A stretch of DNA of 64,000 nucleotides from Paraburkholderia sp. (GCF_028283785.1 NZ_JAPWKB010000001.1:1-64000), one strand, 5' to 3'. Positions 28,242 to 38,107 are shown, numbered from the stretch's first letter. Numbers and translations are program-made. Notes: generated from the sequence alone by a model not told the origin.

Positions 28242-28565
28242 ATGGATTCCTTCTACAAACACCACGTCTTTTTCTGCCTGAACCAGCGCGAACCCGGCGC
28301 GGAACGTCCGAGTTGCGCGAACTGCAACGCGCAGGACATGCAGGAATACGCGAAGAAGCGCGTGAAGAAACTCGGCCTCGCCGGTCCCGGCCAGGTGCGG
28401 ATCAACAAGGCCGGCTGTCTCGACCGTTGCGAGGAAGGTCCGGTGCTGGTGGTCTACCCGGAAGGGGTCTGGTACACCTACATCGACGAATCCGACATCG
28501 ACGAGATCGTCGATTCGCATCTCGCGAACGGCAAGGTGGTCGAGCGCCTTATGATCGACCGTTGA
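28242..28565 (+). CDS. Thioredoxin-like [2Fe-2S] ferredoxin
   Basis: A 107-residue protein with the four-cysteine pattern of thioredoxin-fold 2Fe-2S ferredoxins: Cys12 in HHVFFCLNQRE, Cys in SCANC, and the pair in GCLDRCEEGPVLVVYPEG. It also shows the typical WYTYIDESDIDEIV. It would carry single electrons to an unknown partner. It is followed 55 bases later by an alpha/beta hydrolase gene that may share its transcript. Confidence 0.9.
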   Translation: MDSFYKHHVFFCLNQREPGAERPSCANCNAQDMQEYAKKRVKKLGLAGPGQVRINKAGCLDRCEEGPVLVVYPEGVWYTYIDESDIDEIVDSHLANGKVVERLMIDR

Positions 28566-28620
28566 TCGGCGGTTCGAGATCGACGGCTTTAGAAAACGAA
28601 GCGAAACAGCGAAACGCCAG

Positions 28621-29265
28621 ATGAATGTACACACGAAGAAATATCTGATCGACGGGCCGGTCGGCAAGATCGAAGTCGCGCTCGACCTGCCCGACGACAC
28701 GCGCGAAACCGGCACGCCGCCGCGCGGCATCGCGCTGGTCGCGCATCCTCATCCGCTGTTCGGCGGCACGATGGACAACAAGGTCGCGCAGACGCTCGCG
28801 CGCACGCTGGTTCAGTTGAACTACGTGGTGTTCCGTTCGAATTTTCGCGGTGTCGGCGAAACGCAAGGTGAGCACGACAACGGCATCGCCGAACGCGACG
28901 ATCTGCTCGCCGTGCTCGCCCACATGCGTGCGCAGGACGGTTACGCCGGATTGCCGCTGGTGCTCGCGGGCTTTTCGTTCGGCACGTTCGTGTTGTCGCA
29001 CGTCGCGGCGACGCTGCGCGAACGCGGCGAGGAGATCGAACGGATGGTGTTCGTCGGCACGGCGGCAAGCCGCTGGGAAGTCGCGCCGGTGCCGGAAAGC
29101 ACGCTCGTGATCCACGGCGAAACCGATGAGACGGTTCCCATTCAATCGGTTTACGACTGGGCGCGACCGCAGGAATTGCCGGTGGTCGTGATTCCCGGCG
29201 CCGAGCATTTTCTGCATCGCAAGCTGCATGTGCTGAAGCGGATCATCGTCGATGCATGGCGTTAA
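28621..29265 (+). CDS. Alpha/beta hydrolase (small CocE/YheT-like)
   Basis: A 214-residue alpha/beta hydrolase. The HPHPLFGGTMDNKVAQTLA start, SNFRGVGETQGEHD, nucleophile elbow GFSFGTFV and the late acid/His region HGETDETVPIQ... IPGAEHFLHRKLHVLK fit the small KANL3/Tex30-like family of bacterial hydrolases. No substrate is known. No signal peptide, so cytoplasmic. Confidence 0.85.
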   Translation: MNVHTKKYLIDGPVGKIEVALDLPDDTRETGTPPRGIALVAHPHPLFGGTMDNKVAQTLARTLVQLNYVVFRSNFRGVGETQGEHDNGIAERDDLLAVLAHMRAQDGYAGLPLVLAGFSFGTFVLSHVAATLRERGEEIERMVFVGTAASRWEVAPVPESTLVIHGETDETVPIQSVYDWARPQELPVVVIPGAEHFLHRKLHVLKRIIVDAWR

Positions 29266-29315
29266 AACGCCGATTTATCGTTTGCGCGCCGGACGGAATA
29301 GCAAGATAGCGCGCG

Positions 29316-29321
29316 TATAAT
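29316..29321 (+). promoter_or_regulatory. TATAAT -10 element for dacC-dat-ybeD
   Basis: A perfect TATAAT in GCGTATAATGAG, about 220 bases before the dacC start; the matching -35 hexamer is weak. The long leader contains a T-run at 29330-29336. Confidence 0.45.
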
Positions 29322-29538
29322 GAGCGCTCTTTTTTGGGGCGCAGCGCCGTCCTTCCGGCGGTTCGCACACGCGGCGCCGGGATAGAGCGCGCTGCGCGAA
29401 CCGTTTCGCGTGGCCGGAAGTCCAACGGGCGCCGCGCAGGCTTTTCCGTTGGATGCGGCGACCCGTTTTCGCCGACCGGCTCCTCCAAACTGCGCGCCCG
29501 CGCGGCGCGCACTGCCACTTTCTGCCCGAACCGATCCT

Positions 29539-30768
29539 ATGCGTTTTTCCTCCTCCGGCTTTTCGTCTTCCTCGTCGCTGTCGTCCTTCGTTCCCCATAG
29601 CATCAGCCGCGCGGTCGCGCTCGGCCTCGTGCTGCCGGCTACGCTGGTCGCCAGCACCGCGTTCGCGCAGGTGCCGCCGCCCGCCGTCAATGCGCGCTCG
29701 TGGGTGCTGGTCGATGCGACCAGCAATCAGGTGCTCGCCTCCGGCAATCCGGACGAACGCGTCGAGCCGGCATCGCTGACCAAGCTGATGACCGCGTACC
29801 TCGTTTTCGAGGCGCTGCAGACCAAAAAGATTTCGATGGATCAGACCGTCACACCGAGCGAAGCCGTGCGTCGCGTGAAGACCGACGAATCGCGGATGTT
29901 CATCGAAGCGAACAAGCCGGTCACGGTTCACGATCTCGTCTACGGGATGATCATCCAGTCGGGTAACGACGCCGCTATCGCACTGGCCGAACTGGTCGGC
30001 GGCAGCGAATCGCAGTTCGTCAACCTGATGAACGCCGAAGCGAAGCGCCTCGCGATGAATCACACGCACTTCGCCGACGTGAACGGGATGCCCGATCCGA
30101 ACCACTACACGACGGCAGGCGACCTCGCCATTCTGTCGGCGCGTCTGATCCGCGACTTCCCCGATTACTACAACATCTTCTCGGTGAAGGAATTCACGTA
30201 CAACAAGATCAAGCAGCCGAACCGCAACCGTCTGCTGTGGCTCGATCCGACCGTCGACGGTCTGAAGACCGGCCACACGCAGGCGGCCGGTTACTGCCTG
30301 ATCGCCAGCGCGAAGCGTTCGCTGCCGGGCGTGCCTGACGCATCGCGCCGTCTGGTGTCGGTGATGATGGGCGAGACCAAGGAACACGACCGCGTGCAGG
30401 ACAGCATGAAGATGCTGAACTACGGCTACACCGCATACGACACGATGCGTCTGTACAAGGCTGGTGAAGTGATCCAGACGCCGCGCGTGTACAAGGGCGC
30501 GGAAGACACGATCAAGCTGGGCGTGAAGACGGATCAGTACATCACGGTGCCGAAGGGTCTCGGCGACAAGGCCAAGCCGCAAGTCGACGTGGCCAGCCCG
30601 CTGATCGCGCCGATCGCCGAAGGTCAGCAGGTCGGCAGCGTGAAGCTGGTCGCGGACGGCAAGACGGTCGCGCAATTCCCGGTCGTCGCGTTGCAGGCGG
30701 TGCCGCAGGCGGGCGTGGTGGGTCGCGTGTGGGATTCGCTGATGCTGATGTTCAACAAGAAGAAGTAA
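29539..30768 (+). CDS. dacC: D-alanyl-D-alanine carboxypeptidase (PBP5/6 type)
   Basis: A 409-residue exported penicillin-binding protein that trims the terminal D-Ala from peptidoglycan stems. The start at 29539 gives a Ser-rich N-region and a signal peptide ending AFA-Q. The active-site motifs are SLTK (catalytic Ser), SGN (IIQSGNDAAIALAE) and KTG (DGLKTGHTQAAGYC). A C-terminal PBP5 beta-domain follows and an amphipathic end (VWDSLMLMFNKKK) can anchor it to the inner membrane. It heads dacC-dat-ybeD. Confidence 0.95.
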   Translation: MRFSSSGFSSSSSLSSFVPHSISRAVALGLVLPATLVASTAFAQVPPPAVNARSWVLVDATSNQVLASGNPDERVEPASLTKLMTAYLVFEALQTKKISMDQTVTPSEAVRRVKTDESRMFIEANKPVTVHDLVYGMIIQSGNDAAIALAELVGGSESQFVNLMNAEAKRLAMNHTHFADVNGMPDPNHYTTAGDLAILSARLIRDFPDYYNIFSVKEFTYNKIKQPNRNRLLWLDPTVDGLKTGHTQAAGYCLIASAKRSLPGVPDASRRLVSVMMGETKEHDRVQDSMKMLNYGYTAYDTMRLYKAGEVIQTPRVYKGAEDTIKLGVKTDQYITVPKGLGDKAKPQVDVASPLIAPIAEGQQVGSVKLVADGKTVAQFPVVALQAVPQAGVVGRVWDSLMLMFNKKK

Positions 30769-30779
30769 GCACGACGCCG

Positions 30780-31724
30780 ATGACAGCTTCAAACGCAGTG
30801 GTCGATGTGTCGCCGGATCCGGTGGTCTATCTGAACGGCGAGATGGTGCCGTTGTCCGAAGCGCGCATTCCGGTGCTGGATCGCGGCTTTATCTTCGGTG
30901 ACGGCATTTACGAAGTCGTGCCGCTGTACGCACCGGCCGACGGCGACGCCGGACGCGCGCCGTTTCGTCTGACGCAGCATTTCGCGCGGCTGGCGCGGTC
31001 GCTGGACAAGATTCGCATCGCGAATCCGTTCGACGACGCCGGCTGGCGCGAACTGGTCGAACGCGTCCTGGCGGCCAACGAGGCGCAGGAAGGCGGCGCG
31101 CTCGCACCCGGTCAGCACGCGATCGCCTATATTCAGGTGACGCGCGGCGTTGCAAAGCGCACGCACACGTTCCCGGCGGGCGCGGTCGCGCCGACGGTAT
31201 TCGTGATGATTTCGCCGCTGGCCCTGCCGAACGACACGCAACGCGCAAACGGCGTGCGGTGCGTGACGGCGGAAGACAAACGCTGGCTGCACTGCGATAT
31301 CAAGTCGGTGTCGTTGCTGGGCAACGTGCTGATGGCGCAACATGCGGCGGAAAACGGCGCACTGGAAACGATCCAGCTGCGTGACGGCATGTTGACCGAG
31401 GGATCGTCGTCGAACGTGTGGATCGTCAAGGACGGCGTGTTGTTTGCGCCGCCGCGCAGCAACAGGATTCTCGAAGGCATCCGTTACGGACTGATCGAGG
31501 AACTGACGCAAGCGATCGGGATTCGCTTCGAAGCACGCGAGATCACCGAAGCCGAACTGCGCGACGCCGACGAAATCATCATCAGTTCGGCGACCAAGGA
31601 AGTGCTGCCGGTCACGACGCTCGATCATGCGCCGGTCGGCAGCGGCAAGCCGGGCGCGGTGTTTGCGGCGCTATACGGCGCGTACCAGCAGGCGAAAGCC
31701 GTCGAAACCTGTGGCGTGGCATGA
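30780..31724 (+). CDS. dat: D-amino acid aminotransferase (class IV PLP)
   Basis: A 314-residue fold-type IV aminotransferase. The signature region LDRGFIFGDGIYEVVPLY at the start, the PLP lysine in CDIKSVSLLGNVLMAQHAA, and EGSSSNVWIVKDGV are diagnostic. It would interconvert D-alanine and D-glutamate with 2-oxo acids, supplying D-amino acids for the cell wall; the adjacent dacC supports this. A branched-chain aminotransferase role is less likely given context. It starts 12 bases after dacC. Confidence 0.9.
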   Translation: MTASNAVVDVSPDPVVYLNGEMVPLSEARIPVLDRGFIFGDGIYEVVPLYAPADGDAGRAPFRLTQHFARLARSLDKIRIANPFDDAGWRELVERVLAANEAQEGGALAPGQHAIAYIQVTRGVAKRTHTFPAGAVAPTVFVMISPLALPNDTQRANGVRCVTAEDKRWLHCDIKSVSLLGNVLMAQHAAENGALETIQLRDGMLTEGSSSNVWIVKDGVLFAPPRSNRILEGIRYGLIEELTQAIGIRFEAREITEAELRDADEIIISSATKEVLPVTTLDHAPVGSGKPGAVFAALYGAYQQAKAVETCGVA

Positions 31725-31778
31725 GCCTGCGCACGTCGGCGGCGAACACGTTGGGCAGTAAGCAGCAAGGAGCAAGAG

Positions 31779-32048
31779 ATGACTAAAGAAATCGATGACC
31801 TGTTTGATTTTCCGTGTGACTTTCCGATCAAGGTGATGGGCAAGTCGCATCCCGAGTTCACGGAGTCGATCGTGACGGTGATCCGCGAGTTCGACGGCGA
31901 ATTCGACGCCGCGCGCATCGAAACGCGTCCGTCGAGCGGCGGCAACTACACCGGTTTGACCGTGACGGTGCGGGCGCAAAACCGCGCGCATCTGGACGAT
32001 ATCTATCGGGCGCTTACCGGGCATCCGATGGTCAAGGTGGTGATGTAA
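31779..32048 (+). CDS. ybeD: DUF493 family protein YbeD
   Basis: An 89-residue protein of the YbeD/DUF493 family (DFPCDFPIKVMGKSHPEF... HLDDIYRALTGHPMVKVVM), with an ACT-like alpha/beta fold. The family is classically next to lipB, and a role near lipoate metabolism has been proposed, without proof. Here it is separated from lipB by a divergent LysR/DUF2917 pair and by a terminator. Ribosome-binding site AAGGAG lies upstream of the ATG. Confidence 0.93.
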   Translation: MTKEIDDLFDFPCDFPIKVMGKSHPEFTESIVTVIREFDGEFDAARIETRPSSGGNYTGLTVTVRAQNRAHLDDIYRALTGHPMVKVVM

Positions 32049-32074
32049 CGCCCAATCGGCCAGGTTAGGCCAGG

Positions 32075-32106
32075 CCGGGGCGGCGGAACACCGCCGCCCC
32101 GGTTTT
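32075..32106 (+). terminator. Intrinsic terminator after ybeD
   Basis: A 12-bp GC-rich stem (32075-32086 with 32091-32102), AACA loop, followed by TTTT. It ends the dacC-dat-ybeD operon right at the convergent end of the LysR gene. Confidence 0.88.
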
Positions 32107-33071
32107 CAAAGCGGCACGTGCAACGCGTTCGCCGCGTCCGGAGATTTGCCCGGACCTTCCGCGCAAGCCTGCTCGAACAGCAGCCTGAAGCGCGCGACCT
32201 CATCGAATACCCAATCCCGGAACGCCTTGACCCGCTCGGTCTGCATCATCCTCGGCGGGCACAGGAAGTAATACTGCCAGGGACTGGGGCCGTCGATATC
32301 GAAAAGCCGCACCAACCGGCCCGCCGCCACTTCGTGCATCGCAAGCGACCGGCGCACCAGCGCGACACCCTGACCGTCGAGCGCGGCTTGCAGCAGATTC
32401 GACGAATCCTGATACAGCACGCCGCGTTTGGGTTCGGGCCACGTGGTCAGACCGGCCGCGTCGAACCACGGGCGCCAGAGTTCGTCGTCGGAGCGCAACA
32501 GCGTGACGTTGGCGAGATCGGCAGGGGTTTTCGGCAGATCGCCGCCGCGAAAATTGGGCGAACAGGCGGGGAAAAACACCTCATCGAGCAGCAATTCCGC
32601 GTGCAGACCGGGGTAGTGGCCGAATCCGAAGCGGATCACGGCGTCCACGTCGTCGCGGGCGAAATCGGTCAGCACGTTGGTGGACAGCAGTTCGAGGTCC
32701 CATTGCGGATGCGCCTCGATAAACCGGCCGACGCGCGGCGTCACCCAGCGCGCGGCGAACGACGTGAGCATGGACACGACCAGCCGCCGGTCGCGGTCGC
32801 CGGCGCGAATTTCGCGCGTGGCGTCGGCGAGCGACATCAGCGCGGCGCGAACCTGCGACGCGTAGCGGCGTCCGGCGTCGGTCAGCCGGACCCGCTTGCC
32901 GTCCCGGGCGAACAGCGTGACCGCCAGTTCCGCTTCGAGCGCGCGAATCTGGTGACTGACCGCGCCATGCGTGACGAAAAGTTCGTCGGCCGCGCGCGAA
33001 AAGCTCTCGTGGCGGGCGGCTGCCTCGAACGCCTTGATGGCGTTGAGCGCGGGAAGCTGTCGCAGGTCCAT
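32106..33071 (-). CDS. LysR-family transcriptional regulator (GcvA-like)
   Basis: A 321-residue LysR protein. The N-terminal helix-turn-helix (LPALNAIKAFEAAARHESFSRAADELFVTHGAVSHQIRALE) is closest to the GcvA/AmpR group, where the residue run THGAVSHQI is typical. The substrate-binding half follows from about residue 90. It is divergent from a DUF2917 gene with about 100 bases between, the usual LysR layout, so it probably controls that gene. The ATG before DLRQLPALN is chosen over an earlier one with no conservation. Confidence 0.92.
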   Translation of the reverse strand: MDLRQLPALNAIKAFEAAARHESFSRAADELFVTHGAVSHQIRALEAELAVTLFARDGKRVRLTDAGRRYASQVRAALMSLADATREIRAGDRDRRLVVSMLTSFAARWVTPRVGRFIEAHPQWDLELLSTNVLTDFARDDVDAVIRFGFGHYPGLHAELLLDEVFFPACSPNFRGGDLPKTPADLANVTLLRSDDELWRPWFDAAGLTTWPEPKRGVLYQDSSNLLQAALDGQGVALVRRSLAMHEVAAGRLVRLFDIDGPSPWQYYFLCPPRMMQTERVKAFRDWVFDEVARFRLLFEQACAEGPGKSPDAANALHVPL

Positions 33072-33169
33072 CGTAGTTTTTCTCACATAGCGGTGAAAAT
33101 TGATCGTTTGGCGCAATGCCTTGCCAGACCTACGATTGTAGTCACCAAACGACTCCTGGCGAGGGCATC

Positions 33170-33496
33170 ATGCAAGAAATTTCCTCTAGTATCACGTTCG
33201 AAATCCGTGCTGGCGAAACCGTTCCGATGCGGGTCACGCGCAGCACCCGGCTCGCCGTTCACGGCAGTGCGGTGTGGGTCACGCGCAGCGACGACGTCGA
33301 AGATTACTGGCTGGCGCCGGGTCATACGCTGCGGCTGCGTCGCGGCGAACGCCTGTGGCTGAGCGCCGAAGGCGGAACGGCGGCGCGGCTCGCCTTTTCG
33401 GTCCCGGCGCGGGTCGAGCAACGCGCGTTCGACTGGCTGGTGCGTGGCGCGCGGCGGCTTGGCGTGCATATCGGTGACGGCTGGCGGACGGTATAA
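33170..33496 (+). CDS. DUF2917 family protein
   Basis: A 108-residue protein of the DUF2917 family, all-beta in appearance: ISSSITFEIRAGETVPMRVTRSTRLAV, VWVTRSDDVEDYWLAPGHTLRLRRGERLWLSAEGG. The pattern resembles a cupin-like small domain, and the function is unknown. It lies divergent from a LysR regulator gene, which suggests regulated expression. No signal peptide. Confidence 0.85.
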   Translation: MQEISSSITFEIRAGETVPMRVTRSTRLAVHGSAVWVTRSDDVEDYWLAPGHTLRLRRGERLWLSAEGGTAARLAFSVPARVEQRAFDWLVRGARRLGVHIGDGWRTV

Positions 33497-33596
33497 CGGC
33501 GGCGGGCGGGACGAGCTACCACAAAATTCAGCACCACCGACTCAAAAAAACCGAAGCGAGGCAAACCGCCGCATATTTGGGTAAACTCTCAGGACC

Positions 33597-34364
33597 ATGA
33601 GTACTGCCCCGGTTTCCGTCTCTCCGCCTTTGTCCGCTGAAAACGCGGCCGCGTGCCCCGCAACGCCAGTGCCGATCGCGATCCGTCATCGCGGGGTCGA
33701 ACAATACGAAACCAGTTTCGACGCGATGCGCGCGTTCACGGATGCCCGCACGTCCGAAACGCCGGACGAAATCTGGCTGGTGGAGCATCCGCCGGTGTTT
33801 ACGCTCGGACTGGCCGGTGATCCGGCTCATCTGCTCTTGGCGAACAGCGGCATCCCGCTGGTGAAAGTAGACCGGGGCGGCCAGATTACGTATCACGGGC
33901 CGGGTCAGGTGGTCGCCTATCTGCTGCTCGACCTTCGACGCCGGAAGCTGATGGTCCGCGAGCTCGTGACGCGCATCGAGCAAGCCGTGATCGAAACCCT
34001 CGCAGCGTATAATCTCGCCGGAGAACGCAAGGCCGGCGCGCCGGGCATTTACGTGTCGGAAGTCCAGCCGGCGGCACCGCAGGCGGCGCTCCACGCGGGC
34101 GCGAAAATCGGCGCCCTGGGGCTGAAAATCCGCAACGGGTGCAGCTATCACGGCGTCAGCCTGAACGTAAAAATGGATTTGCAGCCGTTTCTCGCGATCA
34201 ACCCGTGCGGGTACGCGGGGCTCGAAACGGTCGATATGGCGACGCTCGGCGTCGCCGCCGGCTGGGACGACGTAGCCCAAACCTTTGCAGCATGCCTCAC
34301 CGCCAACATCGACGGCAATCCCGCGGCCGTCGCCCAACCGCAGGCCGGTGCGCTCACCGCCTGA
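33597..34364 (+). CDS. lipB: Octanoyl-[ACP]:protein N-octanoyltransferase
   Basis: A 255-residue transferase that moves octanoate from acyl carrier protein to lipoyl domains. The family signature [22 protein letters not shown] is present, with the catalytic Cys in [12 protein letters not shown] and the Lys in [16 protein letters not shown]. The first 25 residues are a poorly conserved extension. It overlaps no neighbour but lipA starts 13 bases downstream, forming the usual lipB-lipA unit. Confidence 0.95.
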   Translation: MSTAPVSVSPPLSAENAAACPATPVPIAIRHRGVEQYETSFDAMRAFTDARTSETPDEIWLVEHPPVFTLGLAGDPAHLLLANSGIPLVKVDRGGQITYHGPGQVVAYLLLDLRRRKLMVRELVTRIEQAVIETLAAYNLAGERKAGAPGIYVSEVQPAAPQAALHAGAKIGALGLKIRNGCSYHGVSLNVKMDLQPFLAINPCGYAGLETVDMATLGVAAGWDDVAQTFAACLTANIDGNPAAVAQPQAGALTA

Positions 34365-34377
34365 CTGGATCGAACGA

Positions 34378-35409
34378 ATGACTGACGTTACCGCGAACCT
34401 CGCCGCTTCTTCCGCCCCCGATACGGTTCCCGCCGCCAATGCCGCTGCTGCCGCAACCGCCGGCGCCGCCTACGACGCGACCGCGAAGCAGAAAGCCCAA
34501 GCCAAAACGGCGCGTATCCCGATCAAGATCATCCCGATCGAAAAGCTGAAAAAGCCCGACTGGATCCGCGTGAAGGCGGCCACCGGCAACTCGCGTTTCT
34601 ACGAGATCAAGCAGATTTTGCGTGAGCACAATCTGCACACCGTCTGCGAAGAAGCGAGCTGCCCGAATATCGGCGAATGCTTCGGCAAGGGCACCGCGAC
34701 GTTCATGATCATGGGCGACAAGTGCACGCGCCGCTGCCCGTTCTGCGACGTCGGTCACGGCCGTCCCGATCCGCTCGATGTGGAAGAACCGGGCAACCTC
34801 GCTCGCACCATCGCCGCGTTGCGGTTGAAGTACGTGGTGATCACCAGCGTCGATCGTGACGATCTGCGCGATGGCGGCGCGGCTCACTTCGTCGAATGTA
34901 TCCGTCAGACGCGCGAGCTGTCGCCGGATACCCGCATCGAAATCCTGACGCCTGACTTCCGTGGCCGCCTCGACCGCGCGATCGGCATTCTGAACGCCGC
35001 TCCGCCCGACGTGATGAACCACAATCTCGAAACGGTGCCGCGTCTGTACAAGGAAGCGCGTCCGGGTTCGGACTACATGCACTCGCTGAAGCTGCTGAAA
35101 GACTTCAAGGCGCTGCATCCGGAAGTCGCCACCAAGTCGGGCCTGATGGTCGGTCTGGGCGAAACCGAGGAAGAAATCCTGCAAGTGATGCGCGACATGC
35201 GCGAGCACAACGTCGACATGCTGACAATCGGCCAGTACCTGCAACCGTCCGAGCATCACCTGCCGGTTCGCTCGTACGTACATCCGGACACGTTCAAGAT
35301 GTACGAAGAAGAAGCGTACAAGATGGGCTTCACGCACGCGGCAGTCGGCGCGATGGTGCGCTCCAGCTATCACGCGGATCTTCAGGCGCACGGCGCGGGC
35401 GTGGTCTAA
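34378..35409 (+). CDS. lipA: Lipoyl synthase
   Basis: A 343-residue radical-SAM enzyme that inserts two sulfurs into octanoyl groups to make lipoate. Two iron-sulfur cluster motifs are seen: the auxiliary [12 protein letters not shown] and the radical-[11 protein letters not shown]; the family's closing RSSYHADLQ provides the conserved Ser ligand of the auxiliary cluster. An N-terminal Ala-rich extension of about 40 residues precedes the conserved start. It follows lipB by 13 bases. Confidence 0.97.
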   Translation: MTDVTANLAASSAPDTVPAANAAAAATAGAAYDATAKQKAQAKTARIPIKIIPIEKLKKPDWIRVKAATGNSRFYEIKQILREHNLHTVCEEASCPNIGECFGKGTATFMIMGDKCTRRCPFCDVGHGRPDPLDVEEPGNLARTIAALRLKYVVITSVDRDDLRDGGAAHFVECIRQTRELSPDTRIEILTPDFRGRLDRAIGILNAAPPDVMNHNLETVPRLYKEARPGSDYMHSLKLLKDFKALHPEVATKSGLMVGLGETEEEILQVMRDMREHNVDMLTIGQYLQPSEHHLPVRSYVHPDTFKMYEEEAYKMGFTHAAVGAMVRSSYHADLQAHGAGVV

Positions 35410-35435
35410 GCCATCGCGTAGCACCTCGCGTATCG

Positions 35436-35465
35436 GACAAAGCCCGCACATGTGCGGGCTTTGTC
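35436..35465. terminator. Terminator after lipA
   Basis: A perfect 30-base palindrome (15-bp arms) beginning 27 bases after the lipA stop; the hairpin would have a loop of about four bases from its centre. T-rich flank follows on the plus strand. Confidence 0.8.
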
Positions 35466-35635
35466 GTTTCTGGCGTCGGCGTATGTGCATGCGCCATCGT
35501 CGCGACGTCTCACTTTAAATACACAAAAGTACAACAGCGCAGATATATGCAACACTAATGCAAAGAAGGCCGCGCTATCGAAGTCGGGCAGCGCGGCGCA
35601 CGCGATGACATAAAGAATACGAAGTGTTGCTGCCT

Positions 35636-37303
35636 ATGTTGATTCTTCTTAACCTGCTCTCCAGCGTCGCATTGCTCGTGTGGGGCTCGCACATCGTGCG
35701 TACCGGCATCTTGCGCGTGCTTGGCGCCGATCTGCGCAGCGCCCTCGCGCGCAGCACCAGCAGCCGCTGGCGTGCCTTCGGAGCGGGCGTCGCCGTGACG
35801 AGCCTGGTTCAGAGCAGCAACGCAACTGCGGTGATCGTCACGTCGTTCGCGGCTCAAGGTCTATTGCCGCTGACCAGCGGTCTTGCGATCATGCTCGGCG
35901 GCGACGTCGGTACGGCGTTGATGGCGCGTGTGCTGACGCTCGATCTCTCGTGGCTGTCGCCGTTGCTGCTGCTGGTCGGCGTGCCACTGTTCCTGTCGCG
36001 CAAGCAGACTCGCGTCGGGCAAGCCGGGCGTACGCTGATCGGGCTCGGACTGATCCTGCTCGCGCTGCATCTGATCGTCGAGGCCGTCCAACCCGTGATG
36101 CAAGGCGCGGGCGTGCGCGTGATGTTCGGCGCGCTGACCGGCGACACGATGCTCGACGCACTGGTCGGCGCGGCGTTCGCGATGATCTCGTATTCGAGCC
36201 TCGCCGCCGTTCTACTGACCGCCACCCTCGCGTCGTCGGGTGTGATCTCGCTGAAGGTGGCGCTGTGTCTCGTGATCGGCGCGAATCTCGGCAGCGGCGT
36301 TCTCGCGCTGACCGGCTCGCTTGCGCAGAACGCGGCCGCGCGTCGGCTGGCTGCGGGCAGCCTCGCGTTCAAGCTGGCCGGCGCGTTGCTGATCCTGCCG
36401 TTTGCGCCGCTGCTCGCGCGCGGCTTGCCGGTGCTGATCTCGAACCCACGCGAAGCCACCGTCGCTTTCCATCTGATCTACAACCTGTTGCGCTGCTTCG
36501 CGTGTCTGTCGCTGATCGATCCGGTCGCGCGTTTCTGCACGCGCTGGATGCCGGATCGTGTCATGCCGGACACCGAACTCCGGCCGCGCCATCTCGACCC
36601 CGCCGCGCTATCGACACCCACGCTCGCGCTCGCGAACGGCGCGCGCGAAGTGCTGCGGATCGGCGACATCATCCGCACGATGCTCGACAACGTCGCCGAA
36701 CTGATTCACCGCAACGACCTGACGAAAGCGCGCGAAACGATCCGCATGGACGACGATGTCGACGAGCTGTATGCAGCGGTGAAGACGTATCTCGCGCGCA
36801 TTTCGCGTGAGCAGCTCGACGAGGCGGATAGCCGTCGCTGGACCGACATCATTTCGCTGACGATCAACCTCGAACACGCGGGCGACATCATCGAGCGGAT
36901 CGTCGGGAATATCGAAGAAAAGAAGATTGCGCACCGGCTGTCGTTCTCGGAAGAAGGCCTCGGCGAACTCGACGACTTGCATGCGCGTCTGGTCGGCAAC
37001 CTGCAGCTCGGCCTGTCCGTGTTCCTGAACAACGACCTGCGTTGCGCGGAGCGTCTGCTCGCGGAGAAAGAGCGGTTTCGCGATCTGGAGCGCGCGTATT
37101 CGTATGCGCATCTGGACCGGCTGTCGGGACAAACGCTGCGCAGCGTCGAAACCAGCGCATTGCATCTCGATGTGATCAGCGATATGAAGCGGCTCAATTC
37201 GCTGTTCTGCTCGACCGCGTATCCGGTGCTCGATGCGGCGGGCGCGTTGCATGAAACCCGGTTGCGCAAACGCACGCTCGATACGATGCATGTGAAGGAA
37301 TAA
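35636..37303 (+). CDS. Na+/Pi cotransporter family protein (NptA/PhoU-domain)
   Basis: A 555-residue membrane protein. Residues 1-300 carry the repeated Na/Pi cotransporter motif (LVWGSHIVRTGILRV, QSSNATAVIVTSFAAQG, and the second copy with SYSSLAAVLLTATLASSG), giving about eight to nine spans. The C-terminal 220 residues are helical and PhoU-like (NLEHAGDIIERIVGNIEEKK). It likely imports phosphate with sodium. I start at the ATG; a GTG four codons earlier is possible. It converges on the deoR gene. Confidence 0.88.
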   Translation: MLILLNLLSSVALLVWGSHIVRTGILRVLGADLRSALARSTSSRWRAFGAGVAVTSLVQSSNATAVIVTSFAAQGLLPLTSGLAIMLGGDVGTALMARVLTLDLSWLSPLLLLVGVPLFLSRKQTRVGQAGRTLIGLGLILLALHLIVEAVQPVMQGAGVRVMFGALTGDTMLDALVGAAFAMISYSSLAAVLLTATLASSGVISLKVALCLVIGANLGSGVLALTGSLAQNAAARRLAAGSLAFKLAGALLILPFAPLLARGLPVLISNPREATVAFHLIYNLLRCFACLSLIDPVARFCTRWMPDRVMPDTELRPRHLDPAALSTPTLALANGAREVLRIGDIIRTMLDNVAELIHRNDLTKARETIRMDDDVDELYAAVKTYLARISREQLDEADSRRWTDIISLTINLEHAGDIIERIVGNIEEKKIAHRLSFSEEGLGELDDLHARLVGNLQLGLSVFLNNDLRCAERLLAEKERFRDLERAYSYAHLDRLSGQTLRSVETSALHLDVISDMKRLNSLFCSTAYPVLDAAGALHETRLRKRTLDTMHVKE

Positions 37304-37336
37304 GCGCGGCGTTGAGGTTGGCGCCGATCGCCGCGC

Positions 37337-38107
37337 TCAGGCCAGCATCACTTTGCCGAGCTTCTTTTTCAGCGTGGCGAAGCCCGCGATTTCCGTCGCC
37401 TTGCGATTGGTTATCAGCATATCGATCTTGTCCGGCGCGCAGTACGCCATGCGGCTGCGCTGTCCGACCTTGCTGTAGTCGGCGAGGATCACGACCGAAT
37501 CCGCGTTCGCGACCATCGCGCGCGCCACTTCCGTTTCCGCGCGGTCGTAATTGGTCGCGCCATGCTGACCATCCACCCCGACGGGCGACAGCAACGCCAC
37601 GTCCGCGCGGTATCGCTGAATCTCCAGAACCGTCGTGCCGCCGGCGGTAGCCAACACCCGGTCGCTCAGCGTGCCGCCAAGCAGGATCACTTCGTTGCCC
37701 GCTTCGGTTTGCGCGACGGCGCGACGCATTTTCAGCGCAACGTCGATGGAGTTGGTGATGACCGTCAGATTCGCGAGCTTCGCCAGTTGCTCGGCGAGCA
37801 ACGCGGTCGTCGTGCCCGCATCGATAAACAGGGTTTGCCCGCTGGCGATCACGCCGACCGCCGCCTTGACGATCGCCGTCTTCGATTTGACGCGCATATG
37901 CGCGCGCTCCGCGATCGGCGCTTCGTCGGCTGCGCGGATTGCGCCGCCGTGGACCCGTCGCAATTCACCGAGCGCTTCGAGATCGAGCAGATCGCGCCGG
38001 ACCGTTTCGCGCGACACGCCGAGATCCGCCATGATCCGCTCGGTCGACACACGATGCAGCGTCGACAGCAACGCGCGAATTCTCTGGTGACGGTCTTCCT
38101 GCCACAT
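37337..38107 (-). CDS. DeoR/GlpR-family transcriptional repressor
   Basis: A 256-residue regulator with an N-terminal DeoR helix-turn-helix (HQRIRALLSTLHRVSTERIMADLGVSRETVRRDLLDLEALGELRRVHGGA) and a C-terminal sugar-phosphate-sensing domain (LFIDAGTTTALLAEQL, VITNSIDVALKM, ILLGGTL). The pattern is GlpR-like, i.e. sensing glycerol 3-phosphate. It is divergent from ugpQ, and GlpR-type half-sites are present in the 331-base gap, so I infer control of the ugpQ/ABC operon and of itself. Confidence 0.9.
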   Translation of the reverse strand: MWQEDRHQRIRALLSTLHRVSTERIMADLGVSRETVRRDLLDLEALGELRRVHGGAIRAADEAPIAERAHMRVKSKTAIVKAAVGVIASGQTLFIDAGTTTALLAEQLAKLANLTVITNSIDVALKMRRAVAQTEAGNEVILLGGTLSDRVLATAGGTTVLEIQRYRADVALLSPVGVDGQHGATNYDRAETEVARAMVANADSVVILADYSKVGQRSRMAYCAPDKIDMLITNRKATEIAGFATLKKKLGKVMLA

